Positions 11,628 through 23,050 of a stretch of 64,000 nt of DNA are shown one piece after another (positions within the stretch are counted from its first letter, which is position 1; each line of letters opens with the position of its first letter). The translations under genes and the position numbers were made by a program. Below the pieces are notes generated by a model. The model ran no database searches, had not been told where the DNA came from, and saw only the letters and a list, made by a program, of their open reading frames with translations. Source of the DNA: Amaurobius ferox (Eukaryota > Arthropoda > Arachnida > Araneae > Amaurobiidae); contig OX578139.1 of assembly GCA_951213105.1 (NCBI GenBank), positions 69,502,754 through 69,566,753 of the forward strand, written 5' to 3'.

Positions 11628-12850
11628 CGTTAGCACGATAACTGCCGTAAAAATGACTTAATCAAAATGAAATTTTAGTATGTTGTTCAGACGGTCTATA
11701 GGACCTATGGGAATATAAATGAATAATATCACCCAATTAGTTTTGGATTGAACCCGGGTTGAAAAAATGGAATACATTGAGCCCTATGGGACCTAATTTT
11801 TCAAGCATTTTTTAAGCGGATTTAAAATTCACAAATTGCTTCGAAAATTTTAGGCAATATTCAAATTGTTCCATAAAATATATAAAAAAAAATTCAGCGA
11901 AATATATTCAGTTGTTTTTAAATAAAAATTAAAATAATAATAACACCTCTTATATTAAGCGATCACGTGTCCATGATATGAAACGATCACATGACCCACT
12001 TCAAAATGATATATGGCATCCATCTTGTGTCAAAATCGTGATTTTTAAAGTTCTTTTTAATTCATATTGAGTGTTGTATCCGTCCTAAAATTACTTTATT
12101 TTTGCCTAAATTCTGTGCATCTACATACTGAAACAACGCAATGACAATATATTTCAGTTTAAATGCTCTTCCAAATTTGATTATTTCTACTATTAAGCCT
12201 ATTTTTCACCTATGTAAAATGTAAACAGCAAAATATGTAGAATGAGTTGTATTAGAATCGCTGTAATTCTTTAACACAAAATCATTTAGTCCATGGAGTC
12301 TGCTTAGCTGATATGAATTCATTGATTTTAGAAAGAGAAGGACGATATTTTTCGATGAAGTTTTACGCATAGAGCTTACTTACTTCCAGCTCAATGGTCT
12401 TAATTTTTAAATAAAATAAATTATTATAGTATTGTGATGAATGACATGAATGGGGGAATTATTTATGAATGAAATATTGCTTTTATAGAGAGAGCCAGGC
12501 GTGTTATTTTTTTATGACGTCATTTGAATGGATTTCAGTTGTTTTCGATGAAGTTTTCAAATATAATAAATTATCGTAGTATTATGATAATTCTAAAATT
12601 ATTACCGAGGAATGTATAACATTTAAGAGATGTTTAAACCAGGCAATTTATACTTTAATGCCGTCATTTGAATGAAGTTAATTTTTTTCGATGAAGGTTT
12701 AAGGTTTCAAATATAATAAATTAATGTAGTATTGTGATAAGTTTTAAAATATTACCGAGGAATGTATTGCATTTTAGACATGTTTAAATAAAATTGCATT
12801 GAAGTTGGAAAGTGTTTCATAATCAATGCTTTAAGCATGATTGATCTTTC
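11541..12850 (-). mobile_element. Helentron-like element, family D
   Basis: At its left edge lies the hairpin AACACTTTACAACAAAGTTG paired with AAAAGTGTT, followed by a (CTGT)n microsatellite at 11586-11626. On the opposite edge GAAAGTGTTTCATAATCAAT repeats the hairpin arm. Read on the minus strand this is the family plan: a 5' motif repeated in a 3' hairpin, with a (CAGA)n tract just inside. A second copy at 49.13-50.40 kb is colinear over nearly its whole length (GATAACTGCCGTAAAAATGA, ATCACCCAATTAGTTTTGGA, ATTGATCTTTCTTG), which fixes the approximate ends. No coding capacity. The Helentron assignment rests on structure only. Confidence 0.65.
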
Positions 12851-12889
12851 TTGTATGGATATATCTTTGGAGAAAGTTATGCAGGACAG

Positions 12890-13715
12890 GAACCTGTCGC
12901 AGCCCTTACTTGTGAAAGCCCCCACTTGTAAAAGCCCCTACTTACCACAGTTTTACAACAAGGGATGTCTGCGTACTTTAGTGTCATTAACGCCGACTCA
13001 TAAGCTGAGCTGCCATGGTACGTCAATCACGTTTTGTTGTTATAAGCAAAACCATATCTTCAAGATTCGTGGTAGAGCAGATTCCGTCTCCTAGAAAAAA
13101 TCTGAAATGCTTTCCTTACTTGTAAAAGCCCCTGCTTACCACAGTTTTACCACAGGGGATATCTGCGTACTTTAGCGTCATTGACTCATAAGCTGACCAG
13201 CAGTGGTACGTCAATTACTTTCTGTTGTTATAAGAAAAACCATATCTTCAAGCTTCGTGGTAGAGCAAATTCCGTCTCCTAGAAAGAATCTGAAATGCTT
13301 TTCTTCTTACTTGTAAAAGCCCCCACTCGTAAAGCCCCTGCTTACCACAGTTTTACCACATGGAATATCTGCGTACTTTAGCGTCATTGACTCATAAGCT
13401 GACCTGCCGTGGTACGTCAATTACGTTTTGTTTTTAAAACCAAAACCATGTCTTTAAGCTTCGTGGTAGGGCAAATTCCGTCTCCTAAAAAGAATCTGAA
13501 ATGCTTTTCTTCTTACTTGTAAAAGCCCCCACTCGTAAAGCCCCTGCTTACCACAGTTTTACCACAGGGGATATCTGCGTACTTTAGCGTCATTGACTCA
13601 TAAGCTGACCTGCCGTGGTACGTCAATTACGTTTTGTTTTTAAAACCAAAACCGTATCTTCAGGCTTCTTGGTAGAGCAAATTCCGTCTCCTAGAAAGAA
13701 TATGAAATGCTTTTC
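12890..13715. repeat. Tandem array of a ~205-bp unit, four copies
   Basis: The marker TTCCGTCTCCTA recurs at about 13080, 13267, 13472 and 13682. Each unit contains ACTTGTAAAAGCCCC, ATCTGCGTACTTTAG, CTCATAAGCTGA and GTGGTACGTCAATTACG. Copies 3 and 4 are the most alike. The array abuts the family D element, whose companion copy at 49-50 kb is followed by a different tandem array. Confidence 0.9.
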
Positions 13716-14082
13716 TTCATTTGTCTTTTCTTCATTACAGTTCTTCATTCCTTCAAACAATTCGTCTCTGTGTGGATTCATTTAGATGTTGACTAGATGT
13801 AAAATATTTACCTTCGCGAAAAGAGCTTCCTTCAAACGCCATTCGCTTGGAGCAGCCTTTTACTCTTTTAAGTACTGTAACGCAGTAACACAAAGCGTAG
13901 CATAAAATATTATTTTATTAATTTGCCGGACGGCATACAACTAAAACATACATTCTTTGATGAGAATTAGAAGATTCTGATGAATCTATAACTTGGTGTC
14001 GGCACATAAAATACGAACTCGAAATACATTTTACCATCTTTTCTCTGCTATCTAACTCCAAAAACTTCTAAACAATTTAAAA
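13716..14082. other. Unassigned stretch
   Basis: Nothing recognised between the tandem array and the start of a nested family A element. Confidence 0.45.
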
Positions 14083-14083
14083 A

Positions 14084-15401
14084 ATCTGATGTGGGCAACA
14101 CATGGCTATCCTTATATAATGCAATGAATTTACTACTTTTCCAGTTAAAATAAATGTTATTCTTATAGTAGATACTTATATTCTTTCCAAGATATTGAAT
14201 TTTTTTCAATTAGTCGTCATTTTCATTGGTTTAGAATCATTTTTTTTTCCATTTGGCGAGATATTTGTTAATTTGGCAACAATTAAAAATGTCGCCAAGT
14301 TTGCGACATTCTGCCAAATTCGTCGCCAAAATCTCGCCAAGCGTTAGGGACGAAGAAATAAGTTCTTCTTACAGCAGATAAATGACTATTGGCGTTCAAA
14401 TACAATAGTATTACTCAAAGTATCTTTTTTCATGAATGGAATGAGTTCAAGAGAATAATGTCACCAAATTTATCGCATGGTATTATATATTAAAAGTGAA
14501 AATGTTTCTCAATAGGAAATATATTTTTTTTACTTTATATAACTGTTTGATAATTTTTTTGAAAAATGTGCAATATCTCGAGAACGGTTCATGTTAGCGT
14601 TCCAAAATTTATATCAATCGTTTTCTAATAAAAAAAAATCAGATGTGGGCAACACATGACTTTCCTTATATAATGTAATGAATTTACTACTTTTACAGTA
14701 AAAAAATAGGTTTTTCTTATAGTAGATACTAATATTCTTTCCAAGGTATTGAATTTTCGACAATTAGTCGTCATTTTCATTGATTTAGCATCATTTTTAT
14801 CCATTTGGCGAGATTTTCGTTAATTTGGCAACATTTCAAAAAGTCGCCAAGTTGGCGACATTCCGCCAATTTTGTCGCCAAAATCTCGCCAAGCGTTATG
14901 GACGAAGAAATAAGTTATTCTTACAGCAGATAAATGATTATTGGCGTTCAAATACAAAAGTATTACTCAAAGTATCTTTTTTCACGAATGGAACAAGCTA
15001 GATCTACGAGAATGATGTCACCCAATTTATCGCATGGTATTACATATGAAAAGTGAACATGTTTCTCAACAAGATTGTTTTTCAATTTTATATGACTTTT
15101 TGATATTTTTTTTGAAAAATGTGCAATATCTCGAGAACGGTTCATGTTAGCGTTCTAAAATTTATGTCAATCGTTTTCTAATGAAAAATTACATAAGAAA
15201 TGTCTATTTGCGCAACTTTATTAGTGGTTTTGATTTTTTGACGATTTTTTCAAATTTTCATTCGAAAATTTAGGGAGGTTCTGAACATTCGATTGCGTAT
15301 AAAAACAATAGGCTTCCAGTGTTTACGGATTGTGAATTTTGTACCAAATTTGGTTCGAATCGGTCCATTCGTTCGTCAGTTATCGTCTCCACAGACCCAC
15401 T

Positions 15402-15446
<45 letters not shown>

Positions 15447-15455
15447 ACACACATA

Positions 15456-15491
<36 letters not shown>

Positions 15492-15850
15492 TCACTTCAA
15501 AAATGTTTGATTCGTGATCAGGGATGCTTGAAACGTGCTCTCCCGTCGAAAACTCGAATTCGAATTTTCGACCCCGTCACAATACTTTCCTTATACATTA
15601 TGTATATAAGGAAAGTAATTACATAAAAAATGTCTATTTGCGTAACTTTATTAGCGGTTTTGATTTTTTGACGATTTTTTCAAAATTTCACTAAAAAATT
15701 TAGGGGTTTCTGAACATTCGATTGCGTATAAAAGCAATAGGCTTCCAGTGTTTACGGATTGTGATTTTTGAACCAAATTTCGTTCGAATCGGTCCATTCG
15801 TTCGTCAGTTATCGTCTCCACAGACTCACTGACACACACACATACACAAC

Positions 15851-15882
<32 letters not shown>

Positions 15883-16012
15883 GGCATCACTTCAAAAATG
15901 TTTGATTTGTGATCAGGAATGCTTGAAACGTGCTCTCCCGTCAAAAACTCGAATTCGAATTTTCGACCCCGTCACAATACTTTCCTTATACATTATGTAT
16001 ATAAGGAAAGTA
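14084..16012 (+). mobile_element. Family A element interrupted by a second family A copy
   Basis: The outer copy starts at ATCTGATGTGGGCAACACAT (about 14087). It runs to TCAATCGTTTTCTAATA at about 14627, is broken by a complete A copy, and resumes at ATTACATAAAAAATGTCTAT (about 15620). It ends in its own hairpin at 15979-16012. Joining the two parts restores the order seen in uninterrupted copies, where TCAATCGTTTTCTAATGAA leads into ATTACATAAGAAATG. The break falls in an A-run followed by T. The outer (CA)n is at 15833-15882. Confidence 0.85.
14638..15619 (+). mobile_element. Inner family A element, full length (self-insertion)
   Basis: A complete copy of about 980 bp starts at ATCAGATGTGGGCAACACAT and ends in the hairpin at 15586-15619. 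It has (CA)n at about 15400-15486 and all internal family blocks. Same orientation as the host copy. No target-site duplication is evident, as expected for rolling-circle elements. Confidence 0.85.
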
Positions 16013-16014
16013 AA

Positions 16015-16465
16015 AGAAGCATTGCGATATATAGGGAAACATTACAAGAAATATTTATACTTTTCCCATAAGCAATCACATGTCAGACATGTCGATTGAA
16101 ACTGTATAAATGTAAAAATCAATTGACAAAAGTCATGGAATGAAATATACTCAATTTTTATACAAAATTTAAATAGTTTATTTGAAATCTTGAAAAGACA
16201 TTCTAGCATTAGATTTCATGGGTAATTTAAATGTCAACTCCAATTATTCGTGCATACCAAACAAAACGAAACCTTACGATATACGAAAACATTACAAGAA
16301 ATCTTTAAACTTTTCCCATAAGCAATCACATATCAGACATTTCGATTGAAACTGTGCAAATGTAAAAGCACATAAATTGCCATAAGTCATGGAATGAAAT
16401 ATACTCAATTTTTATGCAAAACTTAAATACTTTATTTGAAATTTTGAAAAGACATTCTAAAAGTA
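16015..16465. repeat. Direct duplication, ~252-bp period
   Basis: The segment beginning GCGATATATAGGGAAACATT (about 16024) recurs as ACGATATACGAAAACATT at about 16276. Both continue with ACATTACAAGAAAT, TTTTCCCATAAGCAATCACA and GTCATGGAATGAAATATACT. The copies differ at scattered positions, so the duplication is old. It begins directly after the outer family A hairpin. Confidence 0.85.
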
Positions 16466-16748
16466 ATCCCAAGTAATACAAAATACAACTAGAGGAGATA
16501 AAATGAAACTCATTTTAATCTTTTTGAATATAAAGGAAGTTGTGATGGAAGGAAATCAAAGACTCTGAAAGACTCATCTGCATATGATTCCTGGAAAATT
16601 GTCCGAAAAATATCCCTTCTTGCTACATTAAATAATGAAAATGAAAGACGGTCATTTATAATATTTGAAATTGTCACAGACCATTTTTATGGAAGATATG
16701 ACATCATATTAAAAATGTATCTATTATTTCAGGTTTCTTCAATCTATT
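16466..16748. other. Unassigned stretch
   Basis: No feature recognised. Confidence 0.45.
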
Positions 16749-17417
16749 TTAACTTTCCCTACAATACATGATAATGTGTAGGAAATGAGTTCGAAAATTG
16801 AAAGTTATGCAAAGGATTTGCATGTTCTTATAGATGTAAAACACTAGAAAATTATTTTTGCATGACTATGTATGTCTGTGTGTCTTGCAAAATGTATATA
16901 TCCGCTTTATCTCCATATGCAAAGAATTTTAAACTATGCATTATTCCGGTGCTGATTAAATTTTAGTGTGATGGGAAAAAAAAAACTGTTTTTTTTTTCT
17001 TTTCTTTTTTCAAAAATGTTGCGAAAAAAATCATCAAAATTTAAAAGAAAGATTAAAAATTCTTAAATGCGGTAATTAAGTTTTGGGATAGACCTTTTTA
17101 TAGATATTTCAGTTTTGAAAAGATTTTGGTGAGTTGGCACTCTTAAAAATGCGCTAAGTCGCCAATTGAAAAAAAAATGCTTTAAAACTACAAAAAGGAT
17201 ATAGTTTCAAATAAACATCCATTCCATGTTTTGCTTTGTTTGACAACATTTTCATGCATTACGGAATACATGAAGGAAAGAAGAATATGTATAAAAAATA
17301 AGAATTAGAAAAATAAGTAAATAAATTATAAATAGAAATAAGTAATTAAATAATAAATAAATTAAAACAAGAAGAATCTGTAGAAAAGTCATGTGCTGCC
17401 CACATTACATGTTTATT
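16749..17417 (-). mobile_element. Diverged family B-like Helentron element
   Basis: The left edge has ACTTTCCCTACAATACATGA with a partial return arm (GTGTAGGAAAT), followed by TGTATGTCTGTGTGTC. The right edge near 17393-17417 gives, on the minus strand, TGTGGGCAGCACATGACTTT. GGTGCTGATTAAATTTTAGT near 16950 matches the family B module. The interior is heavily diverged, which marks an old copy. Confidence 0.6.
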
Positions 17418-17618
17418 TTTTCTATCATATAGACTATAGAGTATATGTATAAACAAAATCTCGAAATTTTTAAATTGATTTTTTGAAGGAATTACACATT
17501 TCAAGCCTCCTTTGACACGTATCAACTATTCTTTGATTCGTATGTGTGTGTATGTACAATATAGTAACCTACAAAAAACGAAACATCTTCAATACCTAAC
17601 ATTCTAATCAACTAACTG
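17418..17618. other. Unassigned stretch
   Basis: Nothing recognised. Confidence 0.4.
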
Positions 17619-18000
17619 TTCTACTTATAGACCATATAACTACTTATAGACCATAGAGAAGTAGACCATACAACATATAGACTATTAACCACCATTCAAC
17701 TGATGAACAACTAGACACCATTTTACTTATGCATTACTAGCACAATTCATCTTTTATGCACTAATAAGTATTTTTCAAGTTAGACACAATTTGGTATCAT
17801 TCAATTTATACACAACTAGGCATCATTTAAGTTACAGACATCTATACACCATTCAACTTATAGACAACTAGACATCATTCCACATATATCATTCCACATA
17901 TATCATTCCACATGTGGCATTCCACATTCCACATATAGCTCTACACCATTAAACATAAGTACAACTAGGCACCATCCAACTTATAGATAATTTGGGAATA
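17619..18000. repeat. Degenerate ~30-bp minisatellite
   Basis: Units built around ACTTATAGACAACTAGACA and CACCATTCAA recur irregularly across about 380 bp. An inner run of ATATATCATTCCAC occurs three times near 17880-17920. Spacing is uneven, so the array is old. Confidence 0.7.
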
Positions 18001-18097
18001 TTCCATTTATATTCCTTTAGCTTAAAGGTATCTACTACATATTTCAGCTATAGTTCATTCGTTCAGTCTGTCCCATTGCAATTTTAGAATCTTCTTA

Positions 18098-18690
18098 AAT
18101 AATAAAAGGCAATGTCTGTCTGTCTGTGTGTCTTATACACTATCGTCTCAACAACCGCACGTCGTAGAGCTACGAAATTTGGCAATCGGAGACCGGGGGG
18201 ACGGAAGTGACACGTAAAAACCGATTTTTAAAATTTGAATTATTTTTTTTTCGTTATTTAATGTTTCATGCGATTTAGACCGTTTTTCCCCTTTTTCTCC
18301 ACCATCCAAACGTCGTAGAAGAAAACAAATCACACGACAGGAAAGAGCAGTCAATTGCGAGTAAAAGTATATAAATTTCAAATCTCAGGGACAAATTTTA
18401 ATATCTTTTAAAAACTAAAGTCACTTTCGGCTCAAAAGAACGAACTTTCGTTTCTAAATCCTCACATCCGAAAAAGTATCGAGATTTTCGACTAATAATT
18501 TACAATTTTAGAAAGCTCAAAGATCAGGCATTCTTACAAGCCTAATCTGATCAATAAATAATTATAAATAGCCGCAGGATCCCGATTTTAATGAACTAAT
18601 GTTCTCGACGACTTCACGCCGAAAAGTTCCCACTTACCCTGCGCGCGCAGCCGGTGTCGTCACTCCATTTCCATAGAGATCATGCATCGG
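18098..18690 (+). mobile_element. Family E repeat, copy 1
   Basis: Begins AATAATAAAAGGCAATGTCTG with a short CTGT tract and TCTTATACAC. Then come GAGCTACGAAATTTGGCAAT, TTATTTAATGTTTCATGCGA, CACTTTCGGCTCAAA and CATCAGGCATTCTTACAAGC. It ends near ATTTCCATAGAGATCATGCA. The phrase 'gtctgtctg ... gagctacgaaatttggca' is of the type found in arthropod Helitron/Helentron-derived repeats, but I see no terminal hairpin, so class is inferred. Orientation is arbitrary. Confidence 0.7.
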
Positions 18691-19084
18691 GTTACGGGAA
18701 AAAGGAGAATATTTTTGAGTTTTGTTTTTGTTTAATGCTTTTGTGATGCGCGTCGCTATTTTGGATGTTTGATGTATAGAATGGGACTTATTTCATGGAA
18801 ATTTCGGGAAATAGTAAATTGGTCGAGAAAAGGCGTTTATTTTTTTGTTTGAAATTTTTTGCTAACGATCGTGCATCGGGTTAGAAAATTAAGTGATATT
18901 TTAAATGATAGAATTAAGAGCTTAGCATATGGTCATTATAAAATTTAAATGATTGAATTATAGTGGATTGATGGATTTTTTAAATGGATATTTTAACTTA
19001 TGGATATTTAAAATGATGGAGCGATGGAACGATGGAATGGGGATGATGGAATTAAGAGCTTAACATATGGTCATTATAAAATTT
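18691..19084. repeat. AT-rich spacer with GATGGAATTAAGAGCTTAGC motifs
   Basis: Contains GTGCATCGGGTTAG and repeated GATGGAATTAAGAGCTTAGC / ATATGGTCATTATAAAATTT segments near 18900 and 19045. The same motifs follow family E copy 3 at about 20600 and 20825, so this is likely part of a longer composite unit. Confidence 0.65.
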
Positions 19085-19412
19085 AAATTAGCGCGCGGGA
19101 AGTTAGCTTGTTGAATTGCACTCGGTAAGCCCGGGTTCGATTTCCCGCTAATGCCAGAACGGCCGCAGTGTTCACGCGGAGTACGATCACGTTAAACATG
19201 TGGGTCCGTAAGTCCTTCCGAGAGGTTAGTGGTAGAGGAATGAGGGTACGGTCCTTGTGGATACCTCCCCCACTGGGTTCCGGTCAAAATTGGGTGGCAC
19301 TTCCTGGTCGTCCAAATTGTTACCATACACCTTTCTGGTAGGTCGAGTCAGCGAGTATGCCACGGTCAAAATTTTCAAGGGTAGCGGACAGGCTGGTCGC
19401 CGAAGGCGGCTA
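19085..19412 (+). mobile_element. SINE I, long-tail type
   Basis: The tRNA-like head is damaged: box A is mostly missing and starts at TAGCGCGCGGGAAGTTAGC. Box B is clear (GGGTTCGATTTCCCGC). The body has GGGTCCGTAAGTCCTTCC and CCACTGGGTTCCGGTC. The tail continues past GGTAGGTCGAGTCAGCGAGT to GGTCGCCGAAGGCGGCTAGT. It abuts family E copy 2. SINEs carry an internal RNA polymerase III promoter and rely on a LINE for retroposition. Confidence 0.88.
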
Positions 19413-19990
19413 GTAAATAATAAAGGCAAAGTCTGTGTGTGTGTGTGTCTTATACACTACAAGCTCAGCGACCGCACGTAGCAGAGCTACGAAATTTGGC
19501 ATTCGGAAGCCCGGGGGGTGAGAAGGTGACACGTGAAAACCGATGTTTTATGCGATTTCGTCCGTTTTTTCCCCTTTTTTCTAAATCATCCAGACGTCGT
19601 AGGAAAAAACAAATCACACGACCAGACAGAGCAGACAATTGCGAGTAAAAATATACCAATTTCTAACCTCAGAAACAAATTCTAATATTTTTTAAAGCTT
19701 ATAAAACAAAAGTCACTTTCGACTCAAAAAAACGAACATTCGTTTTTAAATTCTAGCATCGTAAAAAGTTCCGACAATTTCGACTAATAATTTACATTTT
19801 TAGAGAGCTCAAACATCAGGCATTCCTACAAGCCCAATCTGGTCAAGAAATAATTATAAAGAGTAGCCCGATCCTAGTTTTAAAGAAATAATGATTTTAA
19901 ATTTCTCGTCGAATTCTCGAGGAAGTTCCGATTTTTCACCGACATGCACAAGCAGAAATGGAGGGGACTTCACGGTGTTTCCATGGAGAT
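19413..19990 (+). mobile_element. Family E repeat, copy 2
   Basis: Same order of blocks as copy 1, from AATAATAAAGGCAAAGTCTG to GTGTTTCCATGGAGATGA. A block present in copies 1 and 3 (TTATTTAATGTTTTATGCGA with preceding T-run) is shortened here. Joined head to tail with copy 3. Confidence 0.75.
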
Positions 19991-20590
19991 GAAAATAAAT
20001 AAAAAGGAAGTCTGTGTATCTGTCTTATACACGCGCGTCGCAGAGCTACAAAATTTGGCAATCGGAGGCCCAGGGGAGTGGGAAGGTGACACGTGAAAAC
20101 TAAAATTTGAATTTATTTTTTTGTTATTTAATGTTTTATGCGATTTCGAACGTTTTTTCCCTTTCTCCCCTTTTTTCTCCACCATCCGGACGTCATAGAA
20201 AAAAACAAATCACACGACCGGAAAGAGCAGACAATTGCCAGTAAAAAATATCAATTCCAAATCACAGGGATAAATTCTAATATTTTTTAACGATTTTAAA
20301 ACAAAAGTCACTTTCGGCTCAAAAAAACGAACTTTCGCTTTTAAATCCTCGCATCGGAAAAAGTACCGATAACTTCGACTAATAATTTACATTTTTAAAA
20401 AGCTCAAACATCAGGCATTCTTACAAGCCCAATCTGGTCTAGAAATATGAAAAAGTAGCTGCAGAATCCCGATTTTAAGAATTTCCGAATTTTAATTTCT
20501 CGGCGGCAAGCCGGCAAAATTTTTCTCCTATGCCCGCGCAGGCGCACTGCGCGCGGCATTTCCATGAAGATTGTGCATCGGGTTAGAAAA
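19991..20590 (+). mobile_element. Family E repeat, copy 3
   Basis: Starts AAAATAAATAAAAAGGAAGTC and follows copies 1 and 2 through ATTTCCATGAAGATTGTGCA and TCGGGTTAG. Copies 2 and 3 form a tandem pair with about 580-600 bp period. Confidence 0.75.
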
Positions 20591-21146
20591 TAATGTGATA
20601 TCTTAAATGATGGAATTAAGAGCTTAGCATATGGTCATTAGAAAATTTAAATGTATACAGAGTGAAATTATTATATTTATATTTTAAATGATGGAACAAT
20701 ATGGATTTTTTAAACGGATATTTTAATTTATGGATATTTAAAATGGAAATTTTAATTTTATAGATATTTTAAATGAAGGAACGATGGAATGAGGATATTT
20801 TAAATGATATTACGTTATATTTTAAATGATGGAATTAAGAGCTTAGCATATGGTCATTATAAAATTTAAATGATTGAATTATGGTTTGTACGATTTTTGG
20901 CCTAGGGACAATTAAAAACCGAATTAGTGTTTGCTTTTTATAAGGTTTTTGGCTCATTATGCTGGATTGAATTGTGGCGATGTATTGTTTGCATCGGGTG
21001 GTGGTGGGGACAACAATGAAAAACCTTAAACACTGAAGAAATAAAAAAATAAATATAAAGAAAGTTATGGAGATTGTCGCAGTGCCTTAAAATTTCATTA
21101 TTAGTTTTAACGTCATTAAACTAAACAAACTTTGTTAACTCCACGG
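20591..21146. other. AT-rich spacer after family E copy 3
   Basis: Contains two GATGGAATTAAGAGCTTAGC motifs (about 20608 and 20830) and ATGGATATTTTAAA-type repeats matching 18.9-19.1 kb. No gene. Confidence 0.55.
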
Positions 21147-21147
21147 G

Positions 21148-21472
21148 GTTGAGGGCGCGGTAGCCCAGTGGTTAGCGCGCGGGAATTGCACTCGGTAGGC
21201 CAGAGTTCGATTCCCGCCACTGCCAAAACTGCCACCGTGTTCATGCGAAGTACGATCAGTAAGTCCTTCCGAAAGGTTGGTGGTAGGGGAAGAAGGGTAC
21301 GGTCCGTGTGGACACCTTCCCCTCTGGGTTCCGGTCTAAATTGCGTGGCACTTCCTGGCCGTCCAAATAGTTACCTTACATTTTTCTGGTAGGTCGCGCC
21401 AGCGAGTTTGCCACGGTCAGAATTTTCAAGGGTAGCAAACAGGCTGATCGCCGAAGACGGCTAGTCAACAAT
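21148..21472 (+). mobile_element. SINE I, full length, long-tail type
   Basis: A complete tRNA-derived SINE. Box A is in GTAGCCCAGTGGTTAGCGCG and box B is in GAGTTCGATTCCCGC. The body carries AGTAAGTCCTTCCGAAAGG and CTCTGGGTTCCGGTCTAAAT. The long tail ends GCCGAAGACGGCTAGTCAAC and AATAAAA. It is probably transcribed by RNA polymerase III when active. The parent tRNA was not determined. Confidence 0.92.
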
Positions 21473-21489
21473 AAAACTTGCCCTGATTA

Positions 21490-21565
21490 TCTATATAAAT
21501 AAAATTGGTAATCTGTCTGTATGTGTGTCTGTCTGCCTGCTTATTTATCCCATCTGGAAAACGGC
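21490..21565 (+). mobile_element. Helentron-type 5' scrap
   Basis: CTATATAAATAAAATTGGTA, then a CTGT-rich tract, then ATCTGGAAAACGGCTGAATG. This phrase is common at one end of arthropod Helitron/Helentron-derived repeats. It stops where hAT coding sequence begins. Confidence 0.5.
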
Positions 21566-21568
21566 TGA

Positions 21569-21901
21569 ATGTTCCATTTGAAGCATACTTGCTTCAAAAG
21601 GAACAAAAATGGGTTGTTTCTCCTTCATTGTGATGTGCGTTGGCTTTCAAATGGAAAGACTCCTTGTAGATTTGAGAACTTACAAAATAATGTTTCACGG
21701 GAGAATGGTGGAGAGAATGGTGAAGTAATTTTGGAAGAGAATGGTGAACTCCCAAGTGAGTACTCACTTTTCAAAGATGAAGACTGGCTGAAAGATCTTA
21801 CACTTCTTGCAGATTTAAATGAGCATCTAATTAGTTTAAATTTACGTTTACAAGGGAAAAAACAGATATCTTCAATAATCTCTTTTTATAATCTTTCATG
21901 A
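21569..21901 (+). pseudogene. hAT transposase fragment (ZBED5/GTF2IRD2-like), middle part
   Basis: A 110-residue frame contains LLHCDVRWLSNGKTPCRFENL at about residues 18-38 and FKDEDWLKDLTLLADLNEHL followed by LNLRLQGKKQ at about 68-97. The arrangement 'HxDVRWLSxGK...RFxxL...DxxWLxDLxxLxDxxxHLxxLNLxLQGK' is characteristic of the hAT transposases from which ZBED5/GTF2IRD2/SCAND3-type genes derive. The catalytic segment upstream is missing. The segment between the two motifs has GENGE-type repeats that look locally expanded. The ATG at 21569 is internal to the original protein and not a true start. Confidence 0.8.
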
Positions 21902-22639
21902 CTAAATTTTGTTTTTTATAATGATTTCTCAAAACAAATTGCTATTGCACTTTGCCTCTTCGGCAACCTTTGCTCCATTTTATAACGGCACACTACTGAA
22001 TCTCGTCTGAACACATCATCACTGCGTGCGCGTAACTTCATGAATATTTCAATGAGAGTCTTAGCTGTTTCACCATTTTTATGCATCTCTCATATCTTGA
22101 TTCAATTCTCAACTCTTACTCATTGCTCTGTTCTCATCATTGTAGTTCTTCTTACTGTGGTAGCCTGTTACTGATACTCATCTCTCTCCTACTCTAACTG
22201 TTTTTTTACATCTCTGAAGTTATGTAGTGCCTTTTACCGCTTGCCACCTCTTTTTGCCTGAGATCTGATACGCTTCTTCGGCAACCATTGGTTGACCTCA
22301 GGGCGACGCGGTAACATTTACTTATTGGTTAGCCTTTTAACCAATCCCATGGTTTTTCCTTTAGTCTTCAGTAACTGCTCTGGTTCGACCCAACCTATAC
22401 TTAAAGCCCCTTATTTATGGCATTTACTGACCTGCAATACATTGGCGTCTTGCAATCTGGTGCCATTGCCTGGCCTACTAGATATCATAAATCCACATAT
22501 AAAACTGTCTATGTGAATCCTGGTCACACAAAATTATCTCAATTCACTCGAATGCAAGAACAAACAAAAATGTCTAAAAATGCCCCCAAAATTAGGAGGG
22601 GTACAAAACTTTAATATCTATTTTACATGATTCCTTTGC
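21902..22639. other. Unrecognised insert inside the hAT transposase
   Basis: Sequence separates two colinear parts of the hAT transposase. It contains CTTCGGCAACC twice (about 21959 and 22275) and a low-stop stretch at 22290-22614, but I recognise no family. It may be another mobile element. Confidence 0.35.
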
Positions 22640-23050
22640 AAAAAGAATTTAAAACTTTGAGAAAGAAAATTATTGAACTTCTTAAATCCCTTTTTGATAG
22701 ATGTTGCAGATCTAAATATTTATCCAGCAGAAGTGTAGATAGAAATTATTGACCTTAAGCATAATACTTTTTACTTAAATACAAATATAATGGAATTATT
22801 TCCATTTCTGCCAGTCCAAATTATAATAAATCTTTAGAAATTTTTTCCAGTTCTTGATTTTCTGACTATACATGAATTATCGCTGAGGTACTGTTGTAGG
22901 TTTGGCTCAATCTGCGTTTGTGAAAAATCGTTTCCAGTACTGAATGCGATTAGAACTAAATATCGTTCCAAACTAACTCACCTGAATTATCACCAAATCC
23001 AATTGATTCCTAAAATCCTCACCTGAACTATATCAAATCCAATTTTGATT
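22640..23050 (+). pseudogene. hAT transposase C-terminal pieces
   Basis: Around 22685-22790 a frame reads as NPFLIDVADLNIYPAEV, a stop, then IEIIDLKHNTFYLNTNIM, the usual 'NPF.vd......qlEliDLq.n' block of these hAT transposases. Around 22905-23010 another frame gives FGSICVCEKSFPVLNAIRTK followed by YRSKLTHLN, the hAT C-terminal dimerisation motif (family form: FGSTYxCEQxFSxM...KYRSRLT). Stops and frame changes show decay. Confidence 0.72.

Noticed and set aside
12837..13094. 85-codon frame at the start of the 205-bp array
   Set aside because: It is not preserved in the other three units of the array.
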